The notes under the pieces: model-generated
The model's input: the letters and a program-made list of their open reading frames with translations, nothing else
What the model was told of the DNA's origin: nothing
Databases searched by the model: none
Shown here: piece after piece, positions 16,311 through 25,374 of the stretch
How the letters are laid out: each line of letters begins with the position of its first letter
How positions within the stretch are numbered: position 1 is the stretch's first letter
Made by a program: the position numbers and the translations under genes
Assembly (NCBI RefSeq): GCF_031181705.1
Contig: NZ_JAPSKN010000007.1
Coordinates: forward strand, 1-64,000
Source: Streptomyces sp.
Lineage (GTDB): Bacteria; Actinomycetota; Actinomycetes; Streptomycetales; Streptomycetaceae
Reading direction: 5' to 3'
Length of the DNA stretch: 64,000 bases

Positions 16311-17398
16311 CGCTGTGTCTCTATCCGTCGTCCCGGTCGTTCCGGCCGGTCGGCCTCGAACAGCAGCAGGTTCTCAGGCCGGACCACGAGCCGTACCGCA
16401 TCGTCCGGACGAAGGCGCGCCGCGTCCGCCCGGGGGGCCACCAGGGACACCCGCCGCTCCCCGGTGCCGAGCCGGACGGTGACCTCGACGGACCGGCCGA
16501 GCACCTCGGTGACGTACACGGTCCCGGACAGTTCGTGGCCCTCGCCGCCGTGCAGGGCGATGTCCCGGGGACGGATGCCGACGAGGACGTCCGTGCCCGG
16601 CGCGGTCCGCGCGCGGACCGGCAGCTCCACCCCGCCGTCCGACCGCACCCCGCCCTCCGTCACCACCCCCGGCAGCAGGTTGATCCGGGGCCGGCCGAAG
16701 GCCCGCGCGACCTCCGTGTCGTGCGGCCGGTACCAGATCTCCTCCCGCGTGCCCGTCTGCACGATCCGCCCCTTTCGGATCACCCCGATCCGGTCGCCCA
16801 GCGCCAGCGCCTCGACCGAGTCGTGGGTGACGTAGAGGGTGGTGGTGCGCTGCACGGCCCCGATGGCCTTCAGCTCGGCCCGCATCTGCTGGCGGAGCTT
16901 GGCGTCGAGGTGGGAGAGCGGCTCGTCGAGCAGGAACGCCCGGGCGGGGCGGACCAGCACCCGGCCGAGGGCGACGCGCTGCCGCTGGCCGTTGGACAGC
17001 TGCCCGACGGGCCGGTCCAGCAGCCCCGAGATCCCGAGCAGCTCGGCGATCGCGCCGATGCGCTGCCGGGCCTCGGCGGCGGGCAGCCGGTGCCGGGGCG
17101 AGCGCAGGGGCGAGGCGAGGTTGTCGTAGGCGGAGCGGTGCGGGTAGAGGGCGTAACTCTCGAAGCACATCGCCACGCCCCGGTCGTACGGTTCGACACC
17201 GCGCATGTCCTCGCCGCCGAGCACGACCGTGCCCGAGTCGGGCTGTTCGAGTCCGGCGACGGTCTTCAGGGTCGTGGTCTTGCCCGCGCCGGACGGGCCG
17301 AGCAGGCAGAAGAACTCGCCCTCGCGGACCTCCAGTTCGAGCGCGTCCAGCGCGACGGTCCGTCCGTAGGCCTTGCGTATCCCGCTGAGCCGGATCAC
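16307..17398 (-). CDS. ABC transporter ATP-binding protein (MalK/UgpC type), copy 1
   Basis: 363 residues from a GTG whose last two bases and following A form the permease stop (GTGA overlap). Walker A GPSGAGKTTT, signature LSNGQRQR (third position Asn), Walker B AFLLDEPLSHLD, H-loop LYVTHDSVEA, and a C-terminal TOBE domain. It energises sugar import with the two upstream permeases. It is about as diverged from copy 2 as from other family members, so the two are not a recent duplication. Confidence 0.9.
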   Translation of the reverse strand: MIRLSGIRKAYGRTVALDALELEVREGEFFCLLGPSGAGKTTTLKTVAGLEQPDSGTVVLGGEDMRGVEPYDRGVAMCFESYALYPHRSAYDNLASPLRSPRHRLPAAEARQRIGAIAELLGISGLLDRPVGQLSNGQRQRVALGRVLVRPARAFLLDEPLSHLDAKLRQQMRAELKAIGAVQRTTTLYVTHDSVEALALGDRIGVIRKGRIVQTGTREEIWYRPHDTEVARAFGRPRINLLPGVVTEGGVRSDGGVELPVRARTAPGTDVLVGIRPRDIALHGGEGHELSGTVYVTEVLGRSVEVTVRLGTGERRVSLVAPRADAARLRPDDAVRLVVRPENLLLFEADRPERPGRRIETQR

Positions 17399-18219
17399 GA
17401 CTTCACCGCCCCGAACGACAGGCCCCGCACCAGATAGCGCTGGATGGTCAGCGCCAGCAGCAGCGGCGGGACGACGGAGACGAGCGCGGCGGCGGCCGTG
17501 AGGTTGTACTTGGGCCGGTCCCCGCCGAGGAAGGACAGGGCGCCGACGGTCACCGTCTGGGCCTCGTTGGAGGTGAGGATCAGCGGGAAGACGAAGTTGT
17601 TCCAGGCGAAGATGAACGCCAGCAGCGACACGGCGGCGATGCCCGGCTTCACCAGCGGCAGGGCCACCTTGAAGAAGGCCTGCTTGCGGGTGTAGCCGTC
17701 CAGCAGGGCCGCCTGCTCCAGCTCGGGGGTGAGGTCGGCGAAGTAGGACCGCATGATCCACACGATCAGCGGCAGCGTCACCAGCTGCAGCACCCACACC
17801 ATGCCGACGTACGTGTCGAAAAGGCCGAGCTTCTGGTACAGCACGAACAGCGGGATGATCACGGTCAGTTCGGGGGCGAAACGGAACGACAGCAGCGTGA
17901 ACATCAGGTTCTCGGAGCCCTTGAACCGCCACCGGGCCGAGGCGTACGCGGCCGGGAGCCCGACCACCAGTGACAGCGCGACCGCCCCCACCGACACCAC
18001 CAGGCTGTTGACGAAGAACCGCACGAACGGGATGCCCTCGCTGTCGCCGAGCACCGTGCGGTAGCCGTCGAGGGTGGGGGAGAAGGCGAAGTAGGTGGAG
18101 AACAGCTGGTCCGCCGGCTTCAGCGACAGGATCACCATCCAGGCGATCGGGAACAGCGCGAAGACGAAGTAGAGGATCAGGGCGGCGTCGCCCAGCCATC
18201 CCAGGACGCGTCTGCTCAT
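17395..18219 (-). CDS. Carbohydrate ABC transporter permease, MalG type
   Basis: 274 residues with six predicted membrane helices. The cytoplasmic EAA loop reads EQAALLDGYTRKQAF then PLVKPG, the contact point for the ATPase. The ATG at 18219 overlaps the upstream permease stop as ATGA; longer open frames 5' of it have no start signal. It forms the translocation pore with the MalF-type partner. Confidence 0.93.
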   Translation of the reverse strand: MSRRVLGWLGDAALILYFVFALFPIAWMVILSLKPADQLFSTYFAFSPTLDGYRTVLGDSEGIPFVRFFVNSLVVSVGAVALSLVVGLPAAYASARWRFKGSENLMFTLLSFRFAPELTVIIPLFVLYQKLGLFDTYVGMVWVLQLVTLPLIVWIMRSYFADLTPELEQAALLDGYTRKQAFFKVALPLVKPGIAAVSLLAFIFAWNNFVFPLILTSNEAQTVTVGALSFLGGDRPKYNLTAAAALVSVVPPLLLALTIQRYLVRGLSFGAVKS

Positions 18220-19094
18220 GTGGTGACCTCCGCGGCCTTCCGCTGGATCTTCCCCAGGTGCTTCACCAGCACCATCGCGGCCAGGTACACCACGGCCCAC
18301 AGCACGATCGTGTAGGAGATCCCGAAGGAGTAGCGCTGGAAGCGGATGGCTTCGAGATACGCCCGGATCTGGAGCACCATCGTCGAGTCGCCCGGCCCGC
18401 CCTCGGTCAGGGCGTAGATGATGTCGAACACCTTCAGCGAGTCCATGAACCGGAAGATCACCGCGACCAGCACGTACGGCCACAGCATCGGCAGGGTCAG
18501 CCGCCGGAACGTGTACCACCACCCCGCGCCGTCCACGGCCGCCGCCTCGAACGGGGAGGCGGGCAGCGACCGCAGACCGGCCAGGGCGAGGATCGCCACG
18601 AACGGGGTGTACACCCACACGTCCACGGCGATCGACGACAGGAGGGCGCCCGCAGGGGTGTCGGTCCACTGCACCCCGCCCAGGCCGAAGGGCCCGAGCA
18701 GGTGGTTGACCACCCCGACCGACGGCTGGAGCATCAGCTTCCAGATGATCGCCGCGATCACCGGGGCGATCATCAGCGGCAGGATCAGGATCTTCTCCAG
18801 CACCCGGCCCACCAGGGTCGACCGGTGCAGCAGCAGGGCGACGGCCACCCCGAGCACGGTCTCCGCGAGCGCCGCCCCGACCGCGTACAGCACCGTCACC
18901 CACGCCGAGTTCCAGAACGCCTCCTGCGTGAAGACGGCTCGGTAGTTCTCCAACCCCACCATGTCCGGCTGCGGTTTGCTCGCCGAGAAGTCGAACAGCG
19001 TGTAGTACAGCCCGAGCCCGAAGGGGTACAGGATCCCGCAGGTGAGCAGCAGGGCCGGGACGATCAGGAGGTACGGGCGCAGCGCGAGCCGCAT
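18216..19094 (-). CDS. Carbohydrate ABC transporter permease, MalF type
   Basis: 292 residues with six predicted helices. The EAA loop is EAAAVDGAGWWYTFRRLTLP. The ATG at 19094 is two bases after the binding-protein stop, with a modest AAGGTGG ribosome site inside that gene. It lacks the long periplasmic P2 loop of enterobacterial MalF, as is normal for this family. Confidence 0.93.
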   Translation of the reverse strand: MRLALRPYLLIVPALLLTCGILYPFGLGLYYTLFDFSASKPQPDMVGLENYRAVFTQEAFWNSAWVTVLYAVGAALAETVLGVAVALLLHRSTLVGRVLEKILILPLMIAPVIAAIIWKLMLQPSVGVVNHLLGPFGLGGVQWTDTPAGALLSSIAVDVWVYTPFVAILALAGLRSLPASPFEAAAVDGAGWWYTFRRLTLPMLWPYVLVAVIFRFMDSLKVFDIIYALTEGGPGDSTMVLQIRAYLEAIRFQRYSFGISYTIVLWAVVYLAAMVLVKHLGKIQRKAAEVTT

Positions 19095-19096
19095 GG

Positions 19097-20518
19097 CTAG
19101 CCCACCTTGCCGGCGAGGTCGTCCGCCAGCCCGTCCAGCACCGACTGCGCGCCCTTGCCGCCGTAGATCTCCTGGAGGGCCGCGGCCCAGCTGGTCGTCG
19201 CGTCGAAGAACTGCGCCTGCGGGGTGAACTGGATCCTCGTCCGGTCGACGACCGTCTCGAAGGTCTCCAAAAACCCGGGCAGGTGCCGCATCTTGTCCTT
19301 GTAGGCGGCGTCCTCGGCGACCGACCTGCGCACCGGGTCGATGTGGTTGTGGGTGATCGCGCCCTCGCGCAGGTGCTCCTTGCCGGTGGCCCACTGCAGG
19401 AACAGCCAACTGGCGCTCTTCTTCTTGCTCCTGGCGTTCATGCCGAGCGACCAGATCCACATGTTGGTGGCCAGGGAGCCGTCCGGTCCCTTCGGCCCCG
19501 GGTGGAAGGCGATCTTCCCGGAGGCGGGGCTCGCGCCCTTCACGGCCTGGAAGTAGGCGGCCGTGTCGGCGTCGAACAGCATTCCGGCCTTCTTCGCGCC
19601 CAGGTCGCTGGAGCACTGGTACCAGGTGTAGGAGGTCCAGGACGGCGGTCCGCCCCGCTTCACCATCCGCGCCCAGTCCTCGGTGAAGGCGACGGCCTCG
19701 GGGCTGTTCATCGCCGGTGTGAGCTTCCCGCCGTCGACCGTGAAGTCCTTCAGGCCGTTGCGCGCGTACATCGTCATGAAGCCGGGGTGGATGGTGGCCC
19801 AGCTCCTCGACCCGCGCACGGCGATCCCGTACATGCCGTCGAAGCCCGCGCCCGGCGCCTTCCGCTTGATGGTGGCGGCGAGTTCGGACAGCTCGTCGAA
19901 GGACTCGGCCGGTTTCAGGCCGAGCTTGCCGAACACCTCGGTGTTGTAGGCGACGACGTTGGTCTCCCAGCCCCACGGCAGCGCGTACTGCCCGCCCCGC
20001 CCCAGCGGCGCGCCCGCCTTCAGCGACCACTGGTCGGCCCGGAGCAGGTTCGGGAAGAAGTCCGCCCGGTCCCACTCGTCGCCCGTGGCCGCGGAGTTGC
20101 GCATCCAGGGCCCGAGGTCCTCCAGCCAGCCCGGCGGCCCGTACTGCCACACCATGTACGCGCCGAGCATGAAGACGTCGTAGGAGGCACGCCCGCTGGA
20201 CAGGTCGACGGTGAGCTTGTCGAAGTAGTTGTCCTCGGGGAAGACGTCGTACTCGACCTCGATGCCGGTCTTCGCGGTGAAGGACTTCAGGTCGGCGATC
20301 AACGCGTCCGTGTACGGGTGCTTGTTGAGCAGCGCCTTGACCGTCGTGCCCTTCTCCCGCTTCCAGTCGAAGGAGCCGGTGATGTCGTCGGCGGCGGACC
20401 CGTCGCTCTTGCTGTCGTTCCCGCCGAAACCGGCGCCGCAGGCCGTCAGCAGCGGGGCGGCGGCGGCCCCGGCGGCGAGGGCCAGGAAGCGCCGGCGGTC
20501 GTGCGCGTGCGTGTCCAT
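19097..20518 (-). CDS. Sugar/polyol ABC transporter substrate-binding lipoprotein
   Basis: 473 residues from the ATG at 20518 with GGAGGT upstream. The signal peptide combines an RRR motif (DRRRFLALAAG) with a lipobox ending LLTAC, so it is probably a Tat- or Sec-exported lipoprotein anchored outside the membrane. The rest is a family 1 extracellular solute-binding protein, with the YDVFMLGAYMVWQY and ALPWGWETNVVAYN segments typical of sugar and polyol binders. First gene of the ten-gene operon. Ligand unknown; sugar alcohols are plausible. Confidence 0.92.
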   Translation of the reverse strand: MDTHAHDRRRFLALAAGAAAAPLLTACGAGFGGNDSKSDGSAADDITGSFDWKREKGTTVKALLNKHPYTDALIADLKSFTAKTGIEVEYDVFPEDNYFDKLTVDLSSGRASYDVFMLGAYMVWQYGPPGWLEDLGPWMRNSAATGDEWDRADFFPNLLRADQWSLKAGAPLGRGGQYALPWGWETNVVAYNTEVFGKLGLKPAESFDELSELAATIKRKAPGAGFDGMYGIAVRGSRSWATIHPGFMTMYARNGLKDFTVDGGKLTPAMNSPEAVAFTEDWARMVKRGGPPSWTSYTWYQCSSDLGAKKAGMLFDADTAAYFQAVKGASPASGKIAFHPGPKGPDGSLATNMWIWSLGMNARSKKKSASWLFLQWATGKEHLREGAITHNHIDPVRRSVAEDAAYKDKMRHLPGFLETFETVVDRTRIQFTPQAQFFDATTSWAAALQEIYGGKGAQSVLDGLADDLAGKVG

Positions 20519-20540
20519 CCGTACCTCCGCGTGGAGCCTG

Positions 20541-20567
20541 GTTAACACGTCGAGTCGACTCGCTAAC
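20541..20567. promoter_or_regulatory. Candidate operator in divergent sugar promoter region
   Basis: A perfect 12-base palindrome CGAGTCGACTCG (20551-20562) is flanked by GTTA and TAAC, giving an extended inverted repeat 23 bases upstream of the binding-protein gene and about 110 bases before the second kinase. Likely target of the operon's DeoR regulator; the assignment is inference from position. Confidence 0.5.
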
Positions 20568-20674
20568 AGAGGGTGGAACGGCTGAAGTGGGGCGTCAATC
20601 CCTCGCGCACGGGAAAATATCGGGGCACAGTGAGAAGTTCACAGATCCGGCTGCGACGGCGTGGGAGGTTCCGG

Positions 20675-22144
20675 ATGGCGGACGAGGATGCGGGCTGGCT
20701 GGGCGTCGACCTGGGCACGCAGAGCGTCCGCGTGCTGCTCGTCACCGCCGACGGCACGGTTCTCGGCAGCGGCTCGGCCCCGCTGACCGGGCGGCGCCGC
20801 GGGGTGCGGCACGAGCAGGACCCGCTGCGCTGGTGGGCCGCGCTGTGTGCGGCGTCCCGGGCGGCCCTCGGCGCCGCGCCCTCCGGCACGCCGGTCGGCG
20901 GACTCGCCGTGTGCGGCACGTCCGGCACGGTGCTGCTGACGGACGGCTCGGGCCGGCCGGCCGGCCCGGCGCTGATGTACGACGACGCCCGCGCCGCACG
21001 GGAGGCGGCCCGGGCCCGCCGGGCGGGGCTCGCGGTCCAGGACACCTGGGCGCTGCCGAAGGCGCTGTGGCTGCTCGGGGAGTACGGCCCGGGCCTGCGC
21101 CTCGCCCACCAGCCCGACCTGATCGTCGCCCGCCTCACCGGCGCACCGCCCCCGGCCGACTCCAGCCACGCCCTCAAGACCGGCTACGACGTGGCGCACG
21201 AGTCCTGGCCGGAGGTGGCCCTGGCCCGACTGGGCGTCCCCGAGGGCCTGTTGCCCGAGGTGGTCCGCCCGGGCACCCTCCTCGGCGAGGTCCGCCCGGC
21301 CGCCGCCGACGCCACCGGCATCCCCGCCGGCACACCGGTGCTCGCCGGGATGACCGACGGCTGCGCGGCCCAGATCGCCTCGGGCGCGCTGCGGCCCGGC
21401 TCGTGGAACTCGGTGCTGGGCACGACCCTGGTGCTCAAGGGCGCGGCCCGCGACCCGGTCCGGGACCCCGCGGGCGTGGTCTACAACCACCGCGCCCCGG
21501 ACGGCACCTGGCTGCCCGGCGGGGCGTCCAGCGTGGGGGCCGGGGCGCTCGCGGCGCACTTCCCGGACGCCGATCCCGCCGCGATGGACGAGCGGGCCGC
21601 GGCGTTCGAGCCGTCGAGCGCGGTCGCCTATCCGCTGGTCTCACCGGGGGAGCGGTTCCCGTTCCGGGCGCCGGAGGCCACCTCGCTCCTGCTGGGCGAC
21701 CCCGCGGACGACGCCGACCGGTGGGCCGCCGTGCTCCAGGGCGTCGGCTTCGCGGAACGCCTGTGCCTGGACTACCTGCACCACCTCGGCGCCCCCCTCG
21801 ACGGGCCGCTCACCTTCACCGGCGGCGGCGCGCGCAGCCCCTACTGGAACCAGCTGCGCGCCGACATCCTGGGCCGCCCGGCCCGCGTCCCCGAACAGAC
21901 GGAACCGGCCCTGGGGATGGCGGCGCTGGCCGCGTTCGGGGCGTCGGGGGCCGGCTCGCTCGCCGGTGTCGCCGAGCGCATGGTCCGCGTCCGGACCGTC
22001 CTCGAACCCCGCCCCGGCCGCACGGCGGCCTTCGCCGAGCCGTACGCGCGCCTCGTCGACGCCCTCCGGGACCGCGGCTGGCTGCCCGCCGCCGTCGCGG
22101 ACCACGCCCGGGCCCGGCTGCACCCGGACACGGACCGATCATGA
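20675..22144 (+). CDS. FGGY-family carbohydrate kinase, divergent partner
   Basis: 489 residues from the ATG at 20675 with GGGAGG seven bases upstream. N-terminal GVDLGTQSVRVLLV phosphate loop, DDARAA substrate segment, Asp in AGMTDGCAAQIASGAL as probable base, and C-terminal GGGARSPYWNQLRADILGRP. Only distantly like the - strand kinase, so the locus has two different sugar kinases, perhaps for two substrates or two steps. Its stop is followed by the repeat array and a histidine phosphatase. Confidence 0.9.
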   Translation: MADEDAGWLGVDLGTQSVRVLLVTADGTVLGSGSAPLTGRRRGVRHEQDPLRWWAALCAASRAALGAAPSGTPVGGLAVCGTSGTVLLTDGSGRPAGPALMYDDARAAREAARARRAGLAVQDTWALPKALWLLGEYGPGLRLAHQPDLIVARLTGAPPPADSSHALKTGYDVAHESWPEVALARLGVPEGLLPEVVRPGTLLGEVRPAAADATGIPAGTPVLAGMTDGCAAQIASGALRPGSWNSVLGTTLVLKGAARDPVRDPAGVVYNHRAPDGTWLPGGASSVGAGALAAHFPDADPAAMDERAAAFEPSSAVAYPLVSPGERFPFRAPEATSLLLGDPADDADRWAAVLQGVGFAERLCLDYLHHLGAPLDGPLTFTGGGARSPYWNQLRADILGRPARVPEQTEPALGMAALAAFGASGAGSLAGVAERMVRVRTVLEPRPGRTAAFAEPYARLVDALRDRGWLPAAVADHARARLHPDTDRS

Positions 22145-22430
22145 CCAGGGCCTTGGTGTGCCCTCGCGCGCCGGCGTGTCGACCAGCCCGGCGCCGCCCT
22201 GGGGCGGTGGGGCGGTGATGACCGGGACCTTGGTGCGGGTCCTGCGCCGACAGGGCACTCATGAGCGGGACCTTGGCGCGGCCCCGGGCCGGTGTGCCGG
22301 TCCGTCGGATGCCGCCTTGCGCCGGTGGGCAATCATGAGCAGGACCTCGGTGCGTCGCGGCGCCGGCGTGTCGACCAGCCAGGCACCGCCCCGCACCGAC
22401 CACCCCACCGCACGCGAACGGACCGGCCCA
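22141..22430 (+). repeat. Four degenerate ATGA-starting repeats with nested mini-frames
   Basis: Four copies of a 20-base unit matching ATGASCRGGRCCTYGGYGYG begin at 22141, 22218, 22261 and 22335. Copies 1 and 4 also share GCGCCGGCGTGTCGACCAGC further on, so the similarity of those two extends to about 60 bases. Copies 1 and 3 each open a 25-codon frame. The stop of copy 1 overlaps the ATG of copy 2, and the stop of copy 3 overlaps the ATG of copy 4. Copy 2 opens a 71-codon frame ending at 22433, overlapping the phosphatase start at 22430. No protein family is recognisable. It fills the space between kinase and phosphatase, otherwise without a gene. Confidence 0.7.
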
Positions 22431-23053
22431 TGACCACGACCCTCCTGCTGGCCCGCCACGGACAGACCGTCTGGCACGCCGAGAACCGCTACGCCGGCAT
22501 CAGCGACATCGCCCTCACCGACACCGGCCGCGCCCAGGCCGAGGCCCTCGGCCGCTGGATCGCCGCCCACCCGGTGGACGCGGTCCACACGTCCCCGCTG
22601 TCCCGGGCCGTCGCCACCGCCGACCCCGCCTGCCGCGTCCTCGGCCTCCCCCCGCAGCTCGAACCGGACCTGCGCGAATGCGACTTCGGCGTGGTCGAGG
22701 GGCGCACGCTCGCCGAGTTCGAGGCCGAGGACCCGGAGTGGGCCGCGGCCTACCGGGCCGACCCGGTGGCGCACTCCTTCCCCGGCGCCGAGGACCCGGC
22801 GGCGGCAGCGGCCCGGGGGGTCCGTGCCCTGCGGGAGATCGCCGCCGCCCATCCCGGCGGGCGCGTCCTGGTCGTCGCCCACAACACCCTGCTGCGCCTG
22901 GTGCTGTGCAGCCTGCTGTCGATCCCGGCGCGGGAGTACCGCAGGGTGCTGCCGCGGCTGCGGAACGCGGCGGTCAGCGAACTGCGCATGCATCCCGACG
23001 GTTCCGCCGCGCTCCTCTCCCTCAACGTGCCGTGCGATCCGGACCTGCCGTAG
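22430..23053 (+). CDS. Histidine phosphatase family protein (phosphoglycerate mutase-like)
   Basis: 207 residues from the ATG at 22430. Catalytic RHGQT at 9-13, the LTDTGRAQA helix, TSPLSRA and the second catalytic His in VVAHNTLLR identify the branch-1 histidine phosphatase fold. Probably a sugar-phosphate phosphatase rather than a glycolytic mutase, because it follows a sugar kinase. There is no good Shine-Dalgarno; the ATG overlaps the stop of the frame opened by repeat copy 2 (ATGA), so coupling is possible. A strong terminator follows. Confidence 0.87.
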   Translation: MTTTLLLARHGQTVWHAENRYAGISDIALTDTGRAQAEALGRWIAAHPVDAVHTSPLSRAVATADPACRVLGLPPQLEPDLRECDFGVVEGRTLAEFEAEDPEWAAAYRADPVAHSFPGAEDPAAAAARGVRALREIAAAHPGGRVLVVAHNTLLRLVLCSLLSIPAREYRRVLPRLRNAAVSELRMHPDGSAALLSLNVPCDPDLP

Positions 23054-23104
23054 CCGGACCTGCCGTAGCACGATGAGCCCACGCCCCTGACCGGCGTCTG
23101 CGCA

Positions 23105-23141
23105 GAAGACCCCCGCGAGTCCTGTCCTCGCGGGGGTCTTC
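23105..23141 (+). terminator. Strong hairpin terminator after histidine phosphatase
   Basis: A 15-bp perfect stem (23105-23119 with 23127-23141), 7-base loop, then CTCTTT. Ends the kinase-phosphatase transcript. Confidence 0.85.
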
Positions 23142-23210
23142 CTCTTTCCGCCTGCCGTTCGTGAAGGGTGAGAAGACGATCACGAGGCAGGACGCTTCAC
23201 ACGACCGGCC

Positions 23211-23858
23211 TCAGGGGGCCAGCAGCAGCACGTCCGCCCGGGACTTGGCGGCCTCGTAACGCCGGGCCACGTCCTGCCAGTTGACGACCTGCCACATCGC
23301 CTCGACGAAGTCCACCTTCTGGTTGCGGTACTGCAGGTAGAACGCGTGCTCCCAGGCGTCGAAGACGAGGATCGGGGTCGCGCCCTGGCCGACGTTGCCC
23401 TGGTGGTCGTAGACCTGCTCGACGATCAGCCGGCCACTCAGCGGCTCGTGGGCGAGCACGCCCCAGCCGGAGCCCTGCGTGGTCGCGGCGGCCTTGGACA
23501 GCTGGGCCTTGAAGCGGGCGAAGGAGCCGAAGGACTCGGTGATCGCGTCCGCCAGCTCACCCACGCCGTCCTGCGCGAGCGGCTCGCCGCCGCCGTCCTT
23601 CGGGCCGGTCATGTTCTGCCAGTAGATGCTGTGCAGGATGTGCCCGGAGAGGTGGAAGGCCAGGTTCTTCTCCAGCCCGTTGATCGACCCCCAGGCCTCC
23701 TTGTCCCGCGCCTCGGCGAGCTGCTCCAGCGTGTCGTTGGCGCCCTTCACATAGGCCGCGTGGTGCTTGTCGTGGTGCAGCTCGATGATCTCGGGGCTGA
23801 TCACGGGGGCGAGTGCCGCGTAGTCGTACGGCAGGTCGGGCAGCGTGTAGACGGGCAT
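23211..23858 (-). CDS. sodF: Superoxide dismutase, Fe/Mn (iron-zinc SodF type)
   Basis: 215 residues from the ATG at 23858 with GGAGGGG upstream. Metal ligands are present: His in [12 protein letters not shown], His in [12 protein letters not shown], and Asp/His in [13 protein letters not shown]. Converts superoxide to peroxide and oxygen in the cytosol. In Streptomyces coelicolor the sodF gene is repressed by the nickel regulator Nur when nickel is available, so that nickel SodN takes over. The Nur-box-like sequence upstream fits that switch. Single gene. Confidence 0.95.
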   Translation of the reverse strand: MPVYTLPDLPYDYAALAPVISPEIIELHHDKHHAAYVKGANDTLEQLAEARDKEAWGSINGLEKNLAFHLSGHILHSIYWQNMTGPKDGGGEPLAQDGVGELADAITESFGSFARFKAQLSKAAATTQGSGWGVLAHEPLSGRLIVEQVYDHQGNVGQGATPILVFDAWEHAFYLQYRNQKVDFVEAMWQVVNWQDVARRYEAAKSRADVLLLAP

Positions 23859-23884
23859 GGGCGGGTTCCCCTCCGAACCTCTTA

Positions 23885-23901
23885 TTGCAACTAGCTTGCA
23901 A
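23885..23901. promoter_or_regulatory. Nur box-like operator of sodF
   Basis: TTGCAA, five bases, TTGCAA at 23885-23901, 27 bases upstream of the sodF start. This resembles the Nur motif tGcaA-N5-ttGCaA known from S. coelicolor sodF and nickel-uptake promoters. Confidence 0.7.
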
Positions 23902-23950
23902 CTGCACGCTAGCAGCAAGAGTGCCGGGAGGGGTGGCAGGGCACAGAAAA

Positions 23951-23977
23951 AGGCCCCCGCGTGTTCCGCGGGGGCCT
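23951..23977 (-). terminator. Rho-independent terminator of amino-acid permease
   Basis: An 11-bp perfect stem (23951-23961 with 23967-23977), loop of 5, followed on the - strand by TTTTTC. One of the few with a clear U-tract here. It lies 14 bases after the permease stop. Confidence 0.9.
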
Positions 23978-23991
23978 GTCGTTCGAGGCGG

Positions 23992-25374
23992 CTACCGCCG
24001 GGCGCGCGCCTTCTGCCAGGCGTAGCCGACGGCCGCGAGGGCCAGGGTCATCCCGCCCGTGGAGTACAGCTGCACCCGCGTGTCCGGCTCCCTGGCCATC
24101 AGGACGAACACGGCGGCCATGCCGGCCAGGGCGAGCCACGTCAGCCACGGGAACGCCCACATGCGCACCACCAGCTTCCCGGGCGCCTCGCGCTCCATCC
24201 GGCGGCGCAGCCGCAGCTGCGAGACGGCGATGAAGATCCACACGACGAGGATCACCGCGCCGATCATGTTCAGCAGCCAGGCGAAGACGTCGTTCGGCCG
24301 CCAGTAGCTCAGCAGCACGCACAGGAACCCGAACACGCAGGACGCCAGGACGGCGGTCCGCGGCACCCCGCCCGAGACCCGGCCCAGCCCCTTCGGGCCC
24401 TGCCCGCGCTCCACCAGCGAGTAGGCGATGCGGGAGGCCCCGTAGATGTTGGCGTTCATCGCGGACAGCAGCGCCACCAGCACGACCACGTTCATCAGCT
24501 GGCCGGCGCCCGGGATGCCCAGCTCGTCGAGGGCGGCGACGTACGGGCCCTTCTCGACGACCTCCTCGGAGTCCCACGGCACGAGCGTGACGATGACCGC
24601 CATCGAGCCGACGTAGAACAGCGCGATGCGCCACATCGCCGTGCGGACCGCGCTCGCCACGCCCTGGACGGGGTTCTCCGACTCGGCCGCGGCGATGGTG
24701 ACCGTCTCCAGGCCGCCGTAGGCGAAGACCGAGGCGAGCAGGCCGATCACCAGGCCCTCGCCGCCGTTGGGCAGGAAGTCGGTGAGGTTGCCCGTGCCGG
24801 GCGAGTCCGTGCCGGGCAGGACGCCCAGGATCGCCAGGACGCCGAGCACCAGGAACAGGGTGATCGCGGCGACCTTCAGCGCCGCGAACCAGAACTCGAA
24901 CTCGCCGAAGTTCTTCACCGCCGCGAGGTTGGTGCCGCAGAAGACGACCATGAACAGCGCTACCCACGCCCACTCCGGCGTGCCCGGCAGCCAGCCGCTG
25001 ACGATCTTCGCGGCGCCGATGCCCTCCAGGCCGACCGCCGTGCACAGCAGCACCCAGAAGGACCAGCCCGCGGTGAACCCGGCCCAGGGGCCGATCGCCC
25101 GCTCGGCGTGCGCCGAGAAGGAACCCGACGACGGATACGCGGCCGACATCTCGCCCAGCATCCGCATCACCAGCATCACGAGGAGACCGGAGAGGGCGTA
25201 GGCGACCACGATCGAGGGACCGGCCGCGGCGATGCCGGCGCCGGAGCCGACGAACAGGCCGGCGCCGATCACCCCGCCGAGGGCGATCATCGACAGATGG
25301 CGCTGCTTCAGGCCGTGGGAGAGGGAGACGCCGTCCGTGCCGGTCGGCGTCTCCTGGGTGGTGCTGCTGGGCAT
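23992..25374 (-). CDS. APC-family amino-acid permease (1)
   Basis: 460 residues and about 12 membrane helices. The AAT-subfamily hallmark is clear: [20 protein letters not shown] at about 26-45, [13 protein letters not shown], and the [11 protein letters not shown] helix. It imports an amino acid by proton symport; GabP, AnsP and CycA are the nearest well-known types and the substrate cannot be told apart here. The ATG at 25374 is followed by a polar N-terminal tail. Single gene with its own terminator. A paralogue lies at 26857-28335. Confidence 0.9.
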   Translation of the reverse strand: MPSSTTQETPTGTDGVSLSHGLKQRHLSMIALGGVIGAGLFVGSGAGIAAAGPSIVVAYALSGLLVMLVMRMLGEMSAAYPSSGSFSAHAERAIGPWAGFTAGWSFWVLLCTAVGLEGIGAAKIVSGWLPGTPEWAWVALFMVVFCGTNLAAVKNFGEFEFWFAALKVAAITLFLVLGVLAILGVLPGTDSPGTGNLTDFLPNGGEGLVIGLLASVFAYGGLETVTIAAAESENPVQGVASAVRTAMWRIALFYVGSMAVIVTLVPWDSEEVVEKGPYVAALDELGIPGAGQLMNVVVLVALLSAMNANIYGASRIAYSLVERGQGPKGLGRVSGGVPRTAVLASCVFGFLCVLLSYWRPNDVFAWLLNMIGAVILVVWIFIAVSQLRLRRRMEREAPGKLVVRMWAFPWLTWLALAGMAAVFVLMAREPDTRVQLYSTGGMTLALAAVGYAWQKARARR

